From Streptomyces sp. NBC_00286 (GTDB lineage Bacteria > Actinomycetota > Actinomycetes > Streptomycetales > Streptomycetaceae), in assembly GCF_036173125.1 (NCBI RefSeq), contig NZ_CP108054.1, positions 3,906,001 through 3,970,000 of the forward strand: a stretch of DNA of 64,000 bases. Reading direction: 5' to 3'. Numbering within the stretch: the first letter of the stretch is position 1; the number at the start of each line of letters is the position of its first letter. The notes under the pieces are model-generated. The model searched no databases, was not told the DNA's origin, and saw only the letters and a list, made by a program, of their open reading frames with translations. Shown one piece after another: positions 46,186 through 54,576 of the stretch. Both the position numbers and the translations under genes were made by a program.

Positions 46186-47880
46186 ATGCAGAACCCCACA
46201 CATCTGCCCCCCACCCATCTCGCTCAAGAACTCCGGCTCCCCACCAACTGGCTCGACTACACGATCCTGGCGATCTACTTCGTCGTCGTCTTAGGCGTCG
46301 GCTTCGCCGCCCGCCGGTCGGTCAAGACAAGTCTCGACTTCTTCCTCTCCGGGCGCTCCCTGCCCGCCTGGGTCACCGGTCTCGCGTTCGTCGCGGCCAA
46401 CCTGGGCGCCACCGAGATCCTGGGCATGGCCGCGAACGGTGCGCAATACGGCGCGTACACCGTGCACTGGTACTGGGTCGGCGCCATCCCCGCCATGGTC
46501 TTCCTCGGCCTGGTGATGATGCCCTTCTACTACGGGTCGAAGGTGCGCTCCGTACCGGAGTTCCTGCTGCTGCGCTTCGACAAGTCGGCGCATCTGCTCA
46601 GCTCGGTCCTGTTCGCCTTCGCCGCGATCCTCATCGCGGGCGTCAACCTCTACGCCCTCGCGATCGTCGTCGAGGCGCTGCTCGGCTGGGCGCAGTGGGT
46701 GTCCATCGTCGTCGCCGGCGTCTTCGTCCTCGCGTACATCACCGTCGGCGGTCTGTCCTCGGCGATCTACAACGAGGTGCTCCAGTTCTTCGTCATCCTC
46801 GCCGCGCTCATCCCGCTCACCCTCCTCGGACTGAAGAGGGTCGGCGGCTGGGGTGGCCTGACCGACTCACTGACCGAGAGTCACAGCGCCGACTTCGTCA
46901 CGGCGTGGGGCGGTACGGGCATCGGAGACGCCAATCCGCTGGGCGCCAACTGGCTGACCATCGTGCTGGGCCTCGGCTTCGTCCTCTCCTTCGGCTACTG
47001 GACGACCAACTTCGCCGAAGTGCAGCGCGCCCTGTCGGCGAAGAACCTCAGCGCGGGCAAGCGGACGCCGCTGATCGCCGCGTTCCCGAAGATCTTCATC
47101 GTCTTCGTGGTGATGACTCCGGGTCTGATCGCCGCCGCCCTCGTCCCGAACATCGGCACGCCCGACTCGGACCTCACCTACAACGACGCGATCCCTTATC
47201 TGATGGAGCAGTTGCTGCCGAACGGTGTGCTCGGGATCGCGGTGACCGGTCTGCTGGCGGCGTTCATGGCGGGCATGGCGGCCAACATCTCCTCCTTCAA
47301 CACGGTCTTCACGTCCGACATCTGGGCGAAGTACGTGGTGAAGGGCCGCGACGACGCGTACTACTTGCGCTTCGGCCGGCTGATCACCGCGATCGGTGTA
47401 CTCGCCTCGATCGGCACCGCGTTCCTGGCGTCGTCCTTCTCGAACATCATGGCCTACCTGCAGACGCTGTTCTCCTTCTTCAACGTGCCGATGTTCGTGG
47501 TCTTCATCATCGGCCTGTTCTGGAAGCGGGCGTCGATGAAGTCCGGGTTCTGGGGACTGCTCGTGGGCACCACGGCGGCGATGATCAACTACTTCGTGAT
47601 CTACAAGCAGGGCGTCATCGACATCCCCTCCGACCAGGGCGCCAACTTCGTCTCGGCGATCGCCGGCTTCGTGGCCGGAGCGGTGGTGATGTTCGCGGTC
47701 TCGCTCTTCACGGCGCCGAAGCCGGAGTCCGAACTCCAGGGACTGGTATACGGCACCCGCTCGCCCGGCATGGACGAGCCGCCCGCCGCGGGCGACGAGG
47801 CCTGGTACCGCAAGCCCGCCCTGCTGGGCTGGGGAGCGATCGTCCTGGCCGCGGCCTGCTACATCCCCTTCTCCTTCTGA
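46186..47880 (+). CDS. Sodium:solute symporter, SGLT-like (probable galactose transporter)
   Basis: A 564-residue SSS-family membrane protein with about 14 helices. NWLDYTILAIYFVVVLGVGF, then DFFLSGRSLPAWVTGLAFVA and ANLGATEILGMAANGAQYGA are the SGLT-like opening helices, and GLLAAFMAGMAANISSFNTV is the sodium-site helix. The divergent position to galTEK suggests galactose uptake; this is inferred from context. The ATG at 46186 has only a weak AAGCGAG site. A small two-helix protein gene follows by 24 bases. Confidence 0.88.
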   Translation: MQNPTHLPPTHLAQELRLPTNWLDYTILAIYFVVVLGVGFAARRSVKTSLDFFLSGRSLPAWVTGLAFVAANLGATEILGMAANGAQYGAYTVHWYWVGAIPAMVFLGLVMMPFYYGSKVRSVPEFLLLRFDKSAHLLSSVLFAFAAILIAGVNLYALAIVVEALLGWAQWVSIVVAGVFVLAYITVGGLSSAIYNEVLQFFVILAALIPLTLLGLKRVGGWGGLTDSLTESHSADFVTAWGGTGIGDANPLGANWLTIVLGLGFVLSFGYWTTNFAEVQRALSAKNLSAGKRTPLIAAFPKIFIVFVVMTPGLIAAALVPNIGTPDSDLTYNDAIPYLMEQLLPNGVLGIAVTGLLAAFMAGMAANISSFNTVFTSDIWAKYVVKGRDDAYYLRFGRLITAIGVLASIGTAFLASSFSNIMAYLQTLFSFFNVPMFVVFIIGLFWKRASMKSGFWGLLVGTTAAMINYFVIYKQGVIDIPSDQGANFVSAIAGFVAGAVVMFAVSLFTAPKPESELQGLVYGTRSPGMDEPPAAGDEAWYRKPALLGWGAIVLAAACYIPFSF

Positions 47881-47904
47881 AACCAGCGGAGCTGAGGCAC
47901 CACC

Positions 47905-48216
47905 ATGAGCGACTACGAGTACCAGCACGAGGTCGAGGAGTTGGAGCGCAAGTCCGCGACCGCCGCCCGGCTCTTCGACATCCGCCGCATCATCGGCGCC
48001 CTCTTCGTGATCTACGGCGTGATCGTCACGATCGCCGGACTCACGGTCTCGGACACGGACCTGGACAAGGCGGAGGGCGTGAACATCAACCTGTGGACGG
48101 GGTTGGGGATGCTCGGCCTGGGGGTGTTCTTTTTGGTGTGGCTGTGGCTGCGGCCGACACCGCCACCGGTCGACACGGAGCAGCTTCCGCCAGAGGCCGA
48201 CAAGGGCACCGAGTAA
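47905..48216 (+). CDS. Small two-helix membrane protein, symporter-linked
   Basis: A 103-residue protein with a charged N-terminal helix (residues 1-28), hydrophobic segments at about 30-48 (IGALFVIYGVIVTIAGLTV) and 63-82 (GLGMLGLGVFFLVWLWL), and an acidic tail. It follows the symporter closely and is likely an accessory subunit or co-expressed membrane protein, in the manner of DUF485 partners. I do not recognise a named family with certainty. Confidence 0.75.
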   Translation: MSDYEYQHEVEELERKSATAARLFDIRRIIGALFVIYGVIVTIAGLTVSDTDLDKAEGVNINLWTGLGMLGLGVFFLVWLWLRPTPPPVDTEQLPPEADKGTE

Positions 48217-48234
48217 CTAGGCAGTGACCTTGTG

Positions 48235-48269
48235 CAGGGCCGGAGTTCACTGGGGTGACTTCGGCCCTG
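48235..48269 (+). terminator. Hairpin terminator after the symporter operon
   Basis: CAGGGCCG (48235-48242) pairs with CGGCCCTG (48262-48269), continued inwards by AGTTCAC/GTGACT. It begins 18 bases after the stop codon. Confidence 0.7.
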
Positions 48270-48364
48270 TACGGCTGTTCGGGGTTGGACAGAACGGCCG
48301 GGTCGGTCACTCCGGAGGCAACTTCCACGGGTTCCCGTCACACTCCGGGACCCCGGTGTCTGTC

Positions 48365-49078
48365 TCAGACTCCGTCGCCGTCGAAGAGATCCGCCGCGTC
48401 GGCCACGTGCACGGCCCGTTCCGACCAGGCCTTGAGCTGGTCCAGGTCGGAGCACGCCTCGACTCGGAGCCGGACCGAGTCGGGTACCTGAAGGCCACGC
48501 AACTCCAGGATTCTCAGCGTCATCTCGATGCGGTCTTCTACCCGGCCCTCTTCACGCAGCTTCACGGCGACCGGATTCTTGAAGAAGTAGTTCACCGGCA
48601 TCATCAGCTCCTTCCAGATCTTCTTCGCCTGCGCATCGACCAGGCCTGACTCGACAAGCTCCGCGAACATCGCCGCGCTGTCGGGATCCACGGTCTCCAG
48701 AACCGCTGCGAGTGGTCCCAGCATCGCAACGGCACCCGGCCCTTTGCCATGTGTGATCGCCGAGAACACCGCGAGAGTGACGTCCCGCGCCGCCTCCGCC
48801 TCGTCCGCGATCACCGGCACGTCGTCCGGCCCGAGGACGAGCGGCCGTACGACGAGCGAGGACCAGCCCGGCAGACCGAACCGGATGGGCTGGGCGGCCC
48901 ACCGTGCGGTGGCACGGCTCTGGGTCATGACGATCAGCACCGGCTCGACGCGGTATTTCTCGTAGAGATACGAGAGGTAGTACGGCCAACTCCCCCGCTT
49001 CCTCTCGTCCTTCTCCCTCTGGGACTCCAGCACAAGCAGATAGTCAAACTGCGTATCCGGGTGGGTGACCGTACGGTC
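48365..49078 (-). pseudogene. 5'-truncated Rpn/DUF4351-like nuclease or transposase-related protein
   Basis: The reading frame encodes LLVLESQREKDERKRGSWPY, then YLSYLYEKYRVEPVLIVMTQ and a helical C-terminus with EEGRVEDRIEMTLRILELRG. This matches the C-terminal two thirds of a protein family common in Streptomyces (PD-(D/E)XK, Rpn-like), which normally starts about 60-80 residues earlier with a SPHEAMHRIF-type segment. Here an in-frame stop lies just upstream of the first matching residues (near 49078) and the start region is absent. Next to it, on the other strand, is a similarly truncated XRE gene. It is probably non-functional, although a GTG at about 49033 could give a short product. Confidence 0.6.
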
Positions 49079-49084
49079 TCACGA

Positions 49085-49370
49085 AGCCAGTTGGAGCGCG
49101 TCCTGCTTTTCCGAGGCAGACCACGTCACGATTCGGGTGATCCCCTTCGACCTGGACGGCTTCGCAGGCGCCGGTGGTGCGATGGGCTACCTGGGCGGGC
49201 CCGTGCCTCGCCTGGACACCGTCGTACGCGACGCACCGCACGGCACTGCGTTCGTCGATTCCGAGGCCCAACTGACTCACTTCCGAACGCTCTTCCGTGA
49301 AGTGGAGGCAGCATCACTCAGCCCCGGAAAGTCGCGCGACTTCATCCGGAAGATGGCAAAGGACCTGTGA
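49085..49370 (+). pseudogene. 5'-truncated XRE regulator (DUF5753 C-terminal fragment)
   Basis: The fragment reads ADHVTIRVIPFDLDGFAGAG, then PVPRLDTVVRDAPHGTAFVD and ends SPGKSRDFIRKMAKDL, the last third of the DUF5753 domain of Scr1-type helix-turn-helix regulators. The DNA-binding half and most of DUF5753 are missing. The following DUF397 gene is the normal partner of such regulators, so this is the residue of a regulator-DUF397 pair. Confidence 0.7.
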
Positions 49371-49379
49371 GGCGACGTC

Positions 49380-49598
49380 ATGACCACCACCGCCAACTGG
49401 CAGAAGTCCTCCTTCTCCGGCGGCGCCGACGGCAACAACTGCCTGGAACTGGCCACCACCGGCCCCCGGTCGATCCACCTCCGCGAAAGCGACGACCCCA
49501 CCACTCACCTCACCACCACCCCTGGCCCCCTCGCCCACCTCCTCCAAGGCATACGCTCCGGCGCCCTCAGTCCGGCGGCTCCGGAAACCGTTCACTGA
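49380..49598 (+). CDS. DUF397 domain protein
   Basis: A 72-residue protein starting MTTTANWQKSSFSGGADGNN with C-L-E after it, the invariant DUF397 pattern. DUF397 proteins work with XRE/Scr1 regulators in Streptomyces, as antagonists or antitoxin-like partners. Here the paired regulator is truncated, so this gene is probably orphaned. The C-terminal part contains RSIHLRESDDPTTHLTTTPG; the end overlaps the 3' end of the convergent regulator gene by 32 bases. GAGG precedes the start. Confidence 0.85.
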   Translation: MTTTANWQKSSFSGGADGNNCLELATTGPRSIHLRESDDPTTHLTTTPGPLAHLLQGIRSGALSPAAPETVH

Positions 49599-50262
49599 CC
49601 GGGCCCGCCCGGTCCAGCAGCCCCGTCCGCGCCGCCAGCGCCGCCGCCTCCAGCCGCGATCCCACGCCCAGCTTCATCAGCACCCGCTGTACGTGCGTAC
49701 GGGCCGTGCTCGGTGCGATGCCCATCCCGGCAGCGATGAGCCGCGTGTCCTCGCCCTCCGCGACCCGGACCAGGACCTCGACCTCGCGCGGCGTGAGCAT
49801 CTGCAGCAGGCGCTGGCCCTCGTCGTCCGGCTGGACGGCGGGATTCAGGAGTTCGCTGAAAGCGCCCTGCAGCAGTTGCGGGGCGACCGCCGCCTCCCCC
49901 GCGCGAGCCTTCATGATGGCGCGCTCCACGCCCTCGATGCGCTCGTCGTGCCGTACGTAACCCGAGGCGCCGGCGGCGAAGGCGGCGGCGATTCCGCGGG
50001 GGTTCGGTACCGGGCCGAGGACCAGCACAGCCACCTGCGGACGCTCGCGCTTGATCTTCACCACCGGGTCGAAGATGCCCGGTTCGGCGGGTGTCGCCGT
50101 ACCGATCAGGCACACCTCGGGTGCCCTCGTGATCACCAGTTCCGCCGCCCCCGCGGCGGGCGCCGCCGCGGCGAGCACGCGGTGTCCGCGCAGCTTCAGA
50201 GCCGAGGCCAACGCCTCGGCGAGCAGACGGTGGTCATCGACCACCATGAGCCGCACACCCAT
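49567..50262 (-). CDS. LuxR-type response regulator lacking the phospho-acceptor aspartate
   Basis: A 231-residue protein with a receiver-like N-terminus (VRLMVVDDHRLLAEALASAL; D9-D10 kept) and a C-terminal LuxR helix-turn-helix (LTPREVEVLVRVAEGEDTRL, GIAPSTARTHVQRVLMKLGV). The strand that should carry the phosphorylated Asp reads PEVCLIGTATPAEPG, with G54 in its place, the conserved Thr/Ser is Gly (VLVLGPV) and the conserved Lys is Arg (YVRHD). It is therefore an atypical, probably phosphorylation-independent regulator. Such proteins in Streptomyces can bind small molecules instead. No kinase is nearby. Confidence 0.88.
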   Translation of the reverse strand: MGVRLMVVDDHRLLAEALASALKLRGHRVLAAAAPAAGAAELVITRAPEVCLIGTATPAEPGIFDPVVKIKRERPQVAVLVLGPVPNPRGIAAAFAAGASGYVRHDERIEGVERAIMKARAGEAAVAPQLLQGAFSELLNPAVQPDDEGQRLLQMLTPREVEVLVRVAEGEDTRLIAAGMGIAPSTARTHVQRVLMKLGVGSRLEAAALAARTGLLDRAGPVSERFPEPPD

Positions 50263-50450
50263 CGAGCCCAACCCCCCAGTTCCCCCAGGTCCCCAACTGG
50301 TCCCCCATGGACAGGAGCCCCCCGGCTCTCCATCCCCCGGAAGCTACACGCTTGTTCGACGTTGCGCTTCCCCTACCGGTGAGAAGTGCCCCGGATTGCC
50401 AAAATTCCTCGCATTCGCGAGCGGGCGAGGAAACGATCGAGGACAAGGGT

Positions 50451-50478
50451 AGGCCCCGTCCCTGAGCAGGGACGGGGC
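50451..50478 (-). terminator. 13-bp perfect hairpin terminator
   Basis: GGCCCCGTCCCTG (50451-50463), AG, CAGGGACGGGGCC (50466-50478). It lies 69 bases downstream of the first PQQ-propeller gene and would end the leftward transcript of that gene pair. Confidence 0.8.
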
Positions 50479-50547
50479 CTTGATCCACGTAGGGACGCCT
50501 TGATCGTCGTACGACCGGAAAGGGCCGCCTCTCGATCGCCGTACGCC

Positions 50548-52458
50548 CTATTGCGCGCCGAATCCGATCGCCGTGTACTTCTCGCCCGTGGAGGACGTGG
50601 GCTTGCTGATCAGGTCCTGGCCCATGAAGAGGCGGCCGTCGGTGTAGAGCATCTCGGACGACTTCGGGACCATGCTGCTGATCGCGTTGCGGACCTGCTC
50701 GGAGGCCGGGGTGACCAGGAGCTTGGTCTGCTCGAAGCTGCCGCCGTTGATCGAGACGACCTCGGAGCCCTTGTCGTAGGGGCCCTGCTTGTACGCGATG
50801 ATGTTGCCGCCGTCCATCCGGATCGGGAAGATCTCGTAACCGTCACCGGCGTCGGCGCGGTCGCCCGCGGTCTTGCCGGTGGCCAGCGAGAAGGAGATCA
50901 CCTCGTTGGTGCGGCTGTACTCCTTCGTCCCGTCGTGCTGCCTGGTCGGGACGTAGAGCTTGTCGTTGCCGACGAGGATGCCCTTGCAGTCGTGGATCTT
51001 GCCGACGCCGCAGTCGTGGTCGTACTTCTCGTCCTCCATCGTGATCTTGGTACGGAGCTTGCCGCTCTCGTCCAGCGAGAAGATGTCCGAGGTGCCGGTC
51101 CCGGTGGGGTTGTCGGGGTCGGATTCCACACCGAACACGACCGGCTTGGTGGAGATCACCTTGGCGTTGTCGATGCCCGCGGGCAGCTTGTACGTCCACT
51201 GGACGCTGCCGTCCTTGGGGTTGAGCAGCTGGACCTCGATCTTCTCCTCGCCGTACTCACCGCACTTGCGCACGGCGACCAGCTGCTCGCCACCGCGATA
51301 GCCCAGGTCCTCGCACTCCTCGACCTTCGGCTGCCACAGGATCTCGCCGGTGGTGAGGTCGAAGCCCGCGCCGCCGTCGAGTCCCGCCCCCACCGCGACC
51401 GTGGTGCCGGTGATGCTGGCTTCCTCGAACTTGGCCTTCTCGCTGCCCTCGCCCACGGACTTGGTCCAGAGCGGTTTGCCGGTGTTGAGGTTGAAGGCCG
51501 TGACCTCGGTGCAGCCCGGGTACTTGTTGGTCTTGCTGCGCTTGGACCCCTCGGAGATCACCACGGTCACACCGTCCTCGGTGATCTCGGGAGAGGCCGC
51601 GCAGCTGAGACCCTTCAGCGGCATCGTCCAGGTCTCCTTGCCGGAGGCCGGGTCGTAGCCGATGACCTCGTTGAGGCCGGCCTTGGCGTACACCTTGTCC
51701 GTCAGCCAGGAGCCCCCCACGCTCCAGACCTCGTCGTCGGGCACCTCGGGCTGGGGCACCTGGAAGAGGACCTTGGCGCCGGTGCTGGACGGCACCTTCT
51801 CCGAGCCGCCCCCGTCGGGAGCCTCCTTGCCGGAGTCGCCCTTGCCGTCCTCGCCGCCGGTACCGCCGGACGAACCGGAGGCGTCGGGCTTGTCGTCGCC
51901 GCTCGTGGTCGTGTACCAGATTCCGCCGCCCACAATGAGGCCGATGGCCAGGACGGCCGCGACGATGATCATCAGCTGGGCGTTGAGCTTGCGCCCGCCG
52001 CCCGGCGCCTGCGGCTGGAGGGGCATCGTCGAGGGCTGCGGGTAGCCGTACTGCGGCTGCTGTCCCGGGTAGCCGTAACCGGGCTGGCCCGGGGGCTGCG
52101 TCTGCGGGTAGCCGTACGGCTGCGGCGGGGCCGTCGGGGGTGGAGTTCCGGGGGCCTGCGGGGGCTGCTGCGGGTAGCCGTAGCCGGGATTCGGCGGAGT
52201 GCCCTGCTGCGGATGGCCCTGCGGCGGCGTCGGCGCACCGAAACCGCCAGGCGGCGGGCTCTGCGGGGCGCCGAAACCACCCGGAGGCGGATCCTGGGGA
52301 GCCCCGAAGCCGTTCGGCGGCGGGCCCTGCGGAGCCCCGAAGCCACCGGGCGGCGGGCTCTGCGGAGCCCCGAAACCACCCGGTTGCGGGTCCTGGGGTG
52401 CGCCCGAACCGCCTTCCTGCGGCGGCTGGTTGGGCGGCGGGGGCGGCGGCTGACTCAT
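50548..52458 (-). CDS. Membrane-anchored PQQ-like beta-propeller protein (paralogue 1)
   Basis: A 636-residue protein. Residues 1-155 are Pro/Gly/Gln-rich with six GGFGAPQxPPP units and GYGYPQ repeats; one transmembrane helix spans about 161-182 (QLMIIVAAVLAIGLIVGGGI); the rest is extracytoplasmic, with a Gly/Ser/Asp linker and a PQQ-type propeller (GYDPASGKETWTMPLKGL, AFNLNTGKPLWTKSVGEG, FDLTTGEILWQPKVEE, SFSLATGKTAGD). Propellers of this kind (BamB/PQQ_2) bind partners or ligands outside the cell; enzymatic activity is unlikely because no catalytic site is seen. Tandem with a paralogue 67 bases upstream. Confidence 0.85.
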   Translation of the reverse strand: MSQPPPPPPNQPPQEGGSGAPQDPQPGGFGAPQSPPPGGFGAPQGPPPNGFGAPQDPPPGGFGAPQSPPPGGFGAPTPPQGHPQQGTPPNPGYGYPQQPPQAPGTPPPTAPPQPYGYPQTQPPGQPGYGYPGQQPQYGYPQPSTMPLQPQAPGGGRKLNAQLMIIVAAVLAIGLIVGGGIWYTTTSGDDKPDASGSSGGTGGEDGKGDSGKEAPDGGGSEKVPSSTGAKVLFQVPQPEVPDDEVWSVGGSWLTDKVYAKAGLNEVIGYDPASGKETWTMPLKGLSCAASPEITEDGVTVVISEGSKRSKTNKYPGCTEVTAFNLNTGKPLWTKSVGEGSEKAKFEEASITGTTVAVGAGLDGGAGFDLTTGEILWQPKVEECEDLGYRGGEQLVAVRKCGEYGEEKIEVQLLNPKDGSVQWTYKLPAGIDNAKVISTKPVVFGVESDPDNPTGTGTSDIFSLDESGKLRTKITMEDEKYDHDCGVGKIHDCKGILVGNDKLYVPTRQHDGTKEYSRTNEVISFSLATGKTAGDRADAGDGYEIFPIRMDGGNIIAYKQGPYDKGSEVVSINGGSFEQTKLLVTPASEQVRNAISSMVPKSSEMLYTDGRLFMGQDLISKPTSSTGEKYTAIGFGAQ

Positions 52459-52525
52459 GACGGGTTACCTCGGAAAGCTCGGAGAAGAAGAAGGAGAAGG
52501 GAGGGGCGGGACGAGGGCCGACGGG

Positions 52526-54352
52526 TCACTTTCCGTAGGCCAGCATCAGCTTTTCCTGCGTCTCGTCACGGCCCGACAGCCGGGTCGTGGAGATGTAGAA
52601 GCGCCCGTCCACGTAGTCCACGTCCTTCGAGTAGAAGCCGCTCTCGATGTCCGCGGTGCCCTGCGGGTTCTGCAGCAGCTTCTTCGGCGTGTGGGAGCTG
52701 CCGCCCGTCGGGATGGACACGACCCGGCCGCCCGAGTCGTACGACGGCTCGATGTACGCGAGGAGATTCGTGCCGTCCATCTTCATCGGCAGCATGCGCT
52801 CTTCCACCGGGGACTTGGTGCGCCACTTCTCCTTGCCGGTGGCCAGGTTGATCGCGACGATCTCGTTGGCGCCGGTCTTCGCGTCGGTCGGCAGGTACAG
52901 GGTGTCCTTGTCGGCCGCGACGCCCTGGCAGCCCTGCAGATCACGCGAGAGGATCGCCCAGCCGCACTCCGGTGCGAAGGACTCGTCGATGTCGACCTGC
53001 GCGGTCACGTTGCCGTTGTTCAGCGTGGAGATGTTCCACTGCTTCTTGTCCTCGTTGGTGAGGTACATGACGACGGGGTCGGTGGAGTAAGTCCGCGCGG
53101 CCTGCCAGCCCTTGGGGACCTTCCAGGTCCACTTGGCCTTTCCGGTGGCCGGGTCGAGTTCCTGCACCTCGTCGTGCTCGTTGTCGCTGCCGGCCGCGCA
53201 GGACGAGACGGCGACCAGCTTGCTGCCGCCCGCGAACGCGGCCGGGAAGCAGGCCGCGCCGTACCTCTTCTTGTCCCACAGCTTGTCGCCGGTCGCGACG
53301 TCGTAACCGACGCCCGACTGCCCGCGGCCGACCACCAACGTGTCGCCGGTGACGGTCAGTCCGAGCTGCAGCATGCTGTCGAAGAGTTCACCCGCCGGGA
53401 TCTCCTCGGTCCAGCCCTTCTTGCCGGTGTTGAGGTCGATCTCCATCAGCTGGTTGCAGTCGGCGGTGTCCTTGGTGCCCTCCTTGTACGCGATGACGAT
53501 CTTGTCGTCGGCGGTCTTCTCCGGAGTGACCGAGCAGATCTCCTGCGGCAGCGTGATCTCGGGCCAAGCCGGCTTGCCATCACTGACGTTGTACGCGAAG
53601 ACCTGCTTGTACGCGGCTTTCACCGCGGTCTTCTCGGTGATCCACATGCCGGGGGCGTCGGCACCGGAACCCGGCGCGTCAGGGCCCTCCTTGTACCAGA
53701 GCACCTTCGATTCGCCCGCCTGACGGCCCGCGTTGAGGTCCTCGGTGTCCTCGCCGCCTCCGCCGTCACCGTCGCCGGGGTTGATCGGGGCCTCGCCCGC
53801 GGAGGGCTTGGCGTCGCCGCTCTTCTTGGCTTCGGGCTTCTTGTCGCCGTCGCCGCCGGACACCGCCAACACCGTGCCGCCGATGACGAGAACGGCGGCC
53901 AGCGCGGCTCCGATGATGATGGCGGGCTTGCCCTTGAAGGGGCTGCGCGAGCCGCCGCCCGGCGGGGTGCCGGGCGGGCCGGGGAACTGGGGCTGCTGCG
54001 GGTAGCCGTAGCCGGGCTGGCCGTAGGGGCCGGGCTGTTGAGGCTGTCCGTACGGTCCTGACTGCTGGGCGTACGGTCCCGGCTGGGCGTACGGTCCCGG
54101 CTGCTGACCGTACGGACCCGGCTGGTTGTACGGGCCGGGCTGCTGGGGGTAGCCGTAACCAGGCTGCGGCGCGGGCGGCGTCCCCGGAGCTCCGCCCTGC
54201 GGCGGCGTCTGCGGCGCGCCCTGCGGAGGCGGTGGCGCCTGCGGCGGCTGCGCGGGCGGCGGAGACGCTCCCTGCCCCGGGTGCTGTCCACCCGCAGGAT
54301 CCTGTGGAGCTCCGAACCCGCCCTGTGGCGGCTGGTTGGGCGGCTGGGACAT
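52526..54352 (-). CDS. Membrane-anchored PQQ-like beta-propeller protein (paralogue 2)
   Basis: A 608-residue paralogue of the next gene. Residues 1-135 are Pro/Gly/Gln-rich with GYGYPQQPGP and repeated QPGPYGQ/QPGPYAQ units, a transmembrane helix lies at about 143-164 (PAIIIGAALAAVLVIGGTVL), then an acidic linker and PQQ-type repeats (EIDLNTGKKGWTEEIPAG, YDVATGDKLWDKKRYG, ELDPATGKAKWTWKVPKG, AINLATGKEKWRTKSP). Four or more ATGK-W blades are visible. It is first in the probable two-gene operon. Function unknown; a surface sensor or scaffold role is possible. Confidence 0.85.
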   Translation of the reverse strand: MSQPPNQPPQGGFGAPQDPAGGQHPGQGASPPPAQPPQAPPPPQGAPQTPPQGGAPGTPPAPQPGYGYPQQPGPYNQPGPYGQQPGPYAQPGPYAQQSGPYGQPQQPGPYGQPGYGYPQQPQFPGPPGTPPGGGSRSPFKGKPAIIIGAALAAVLVIGGTVLAVSGGDGDKKPEAKKSGDAKPSAGEAPINPGDGDGGGGEDTEDLNAGRQAGESKVLWYKEGPDAPGSGADAPGMWITEKTAVKAAYKQVFAYNVSDGKPAWPEITLPQEICSVTPEKTADDKIVIAYKEGTKDTADCNQLMEIDLNTGKKGWTEEIPAGELFDSMLQLGLTVTGDTLVVGRGQSGVGYDVATGDKLWDKKRYGAACFPAAFAGGSKLVAVSSCAAGSDNEHDEVQELDPATGKAKWTWKVPKGWQAARTYSTDPVVMYLTNEDKKQWNISTLNNGNVTAQVDIDESFAPECGWAILSRDLQGCQGVAADKDTLYLPTDAKTGANEIVAINLATGKEKWRTKSPVEERMLPMKMDGTNLLAYIEPSYDSGGRVVSIPTGGSSHTPKKLLQNPQGTADIESGFYSKDVDYVDGRFYISTTRLSGRDETQEKLMLAYGK

Positions 54353-54576
54353 CAGCGCGTTCCCCCTTCATCACTGATTTTTAGCCACGCCTAGAAGTAC
54401 GTAGCGAATACGGAGTTGTACTCAGCGTCGTACTCAGACAGTTCAGACAGTTCTCAGACGGTTCTCAGACGGCCCTTTCTATCACCATGTCCAGATCGAA
54501 CTAAGGGCCGGTCCATCCCCTGTTCCCAAGGGAGGACCGGCCCGTGATGCCGTCGTTACGCTCCTTCACGCCACCT
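54353..54576. promoter_or_regulatory. Promoter region of the PQQ pair with CTCAGACGG repeats, and ABC-F terminator
   Basis: Between about 54429 and 54473 a CTCAGAC(A/G)GTT unit occurs four times in a row with one shortened copy. Such iterons upstream of a start may be operator sites. GGGCCGGTCC (54505-54514) pairs with GGACCGGCCC (54534-54543) and is a likely terminator of the upstream ABC-F gene, which is read leftwards into this region. Confidence 0.55.

Noticed and set aside
48365..49300. Insertion sequence or active transposase
   Set aside because: The protein is of the Rpn-like nuclease class and truncated; no terminal inverted repeats or target duplications were seen around it.
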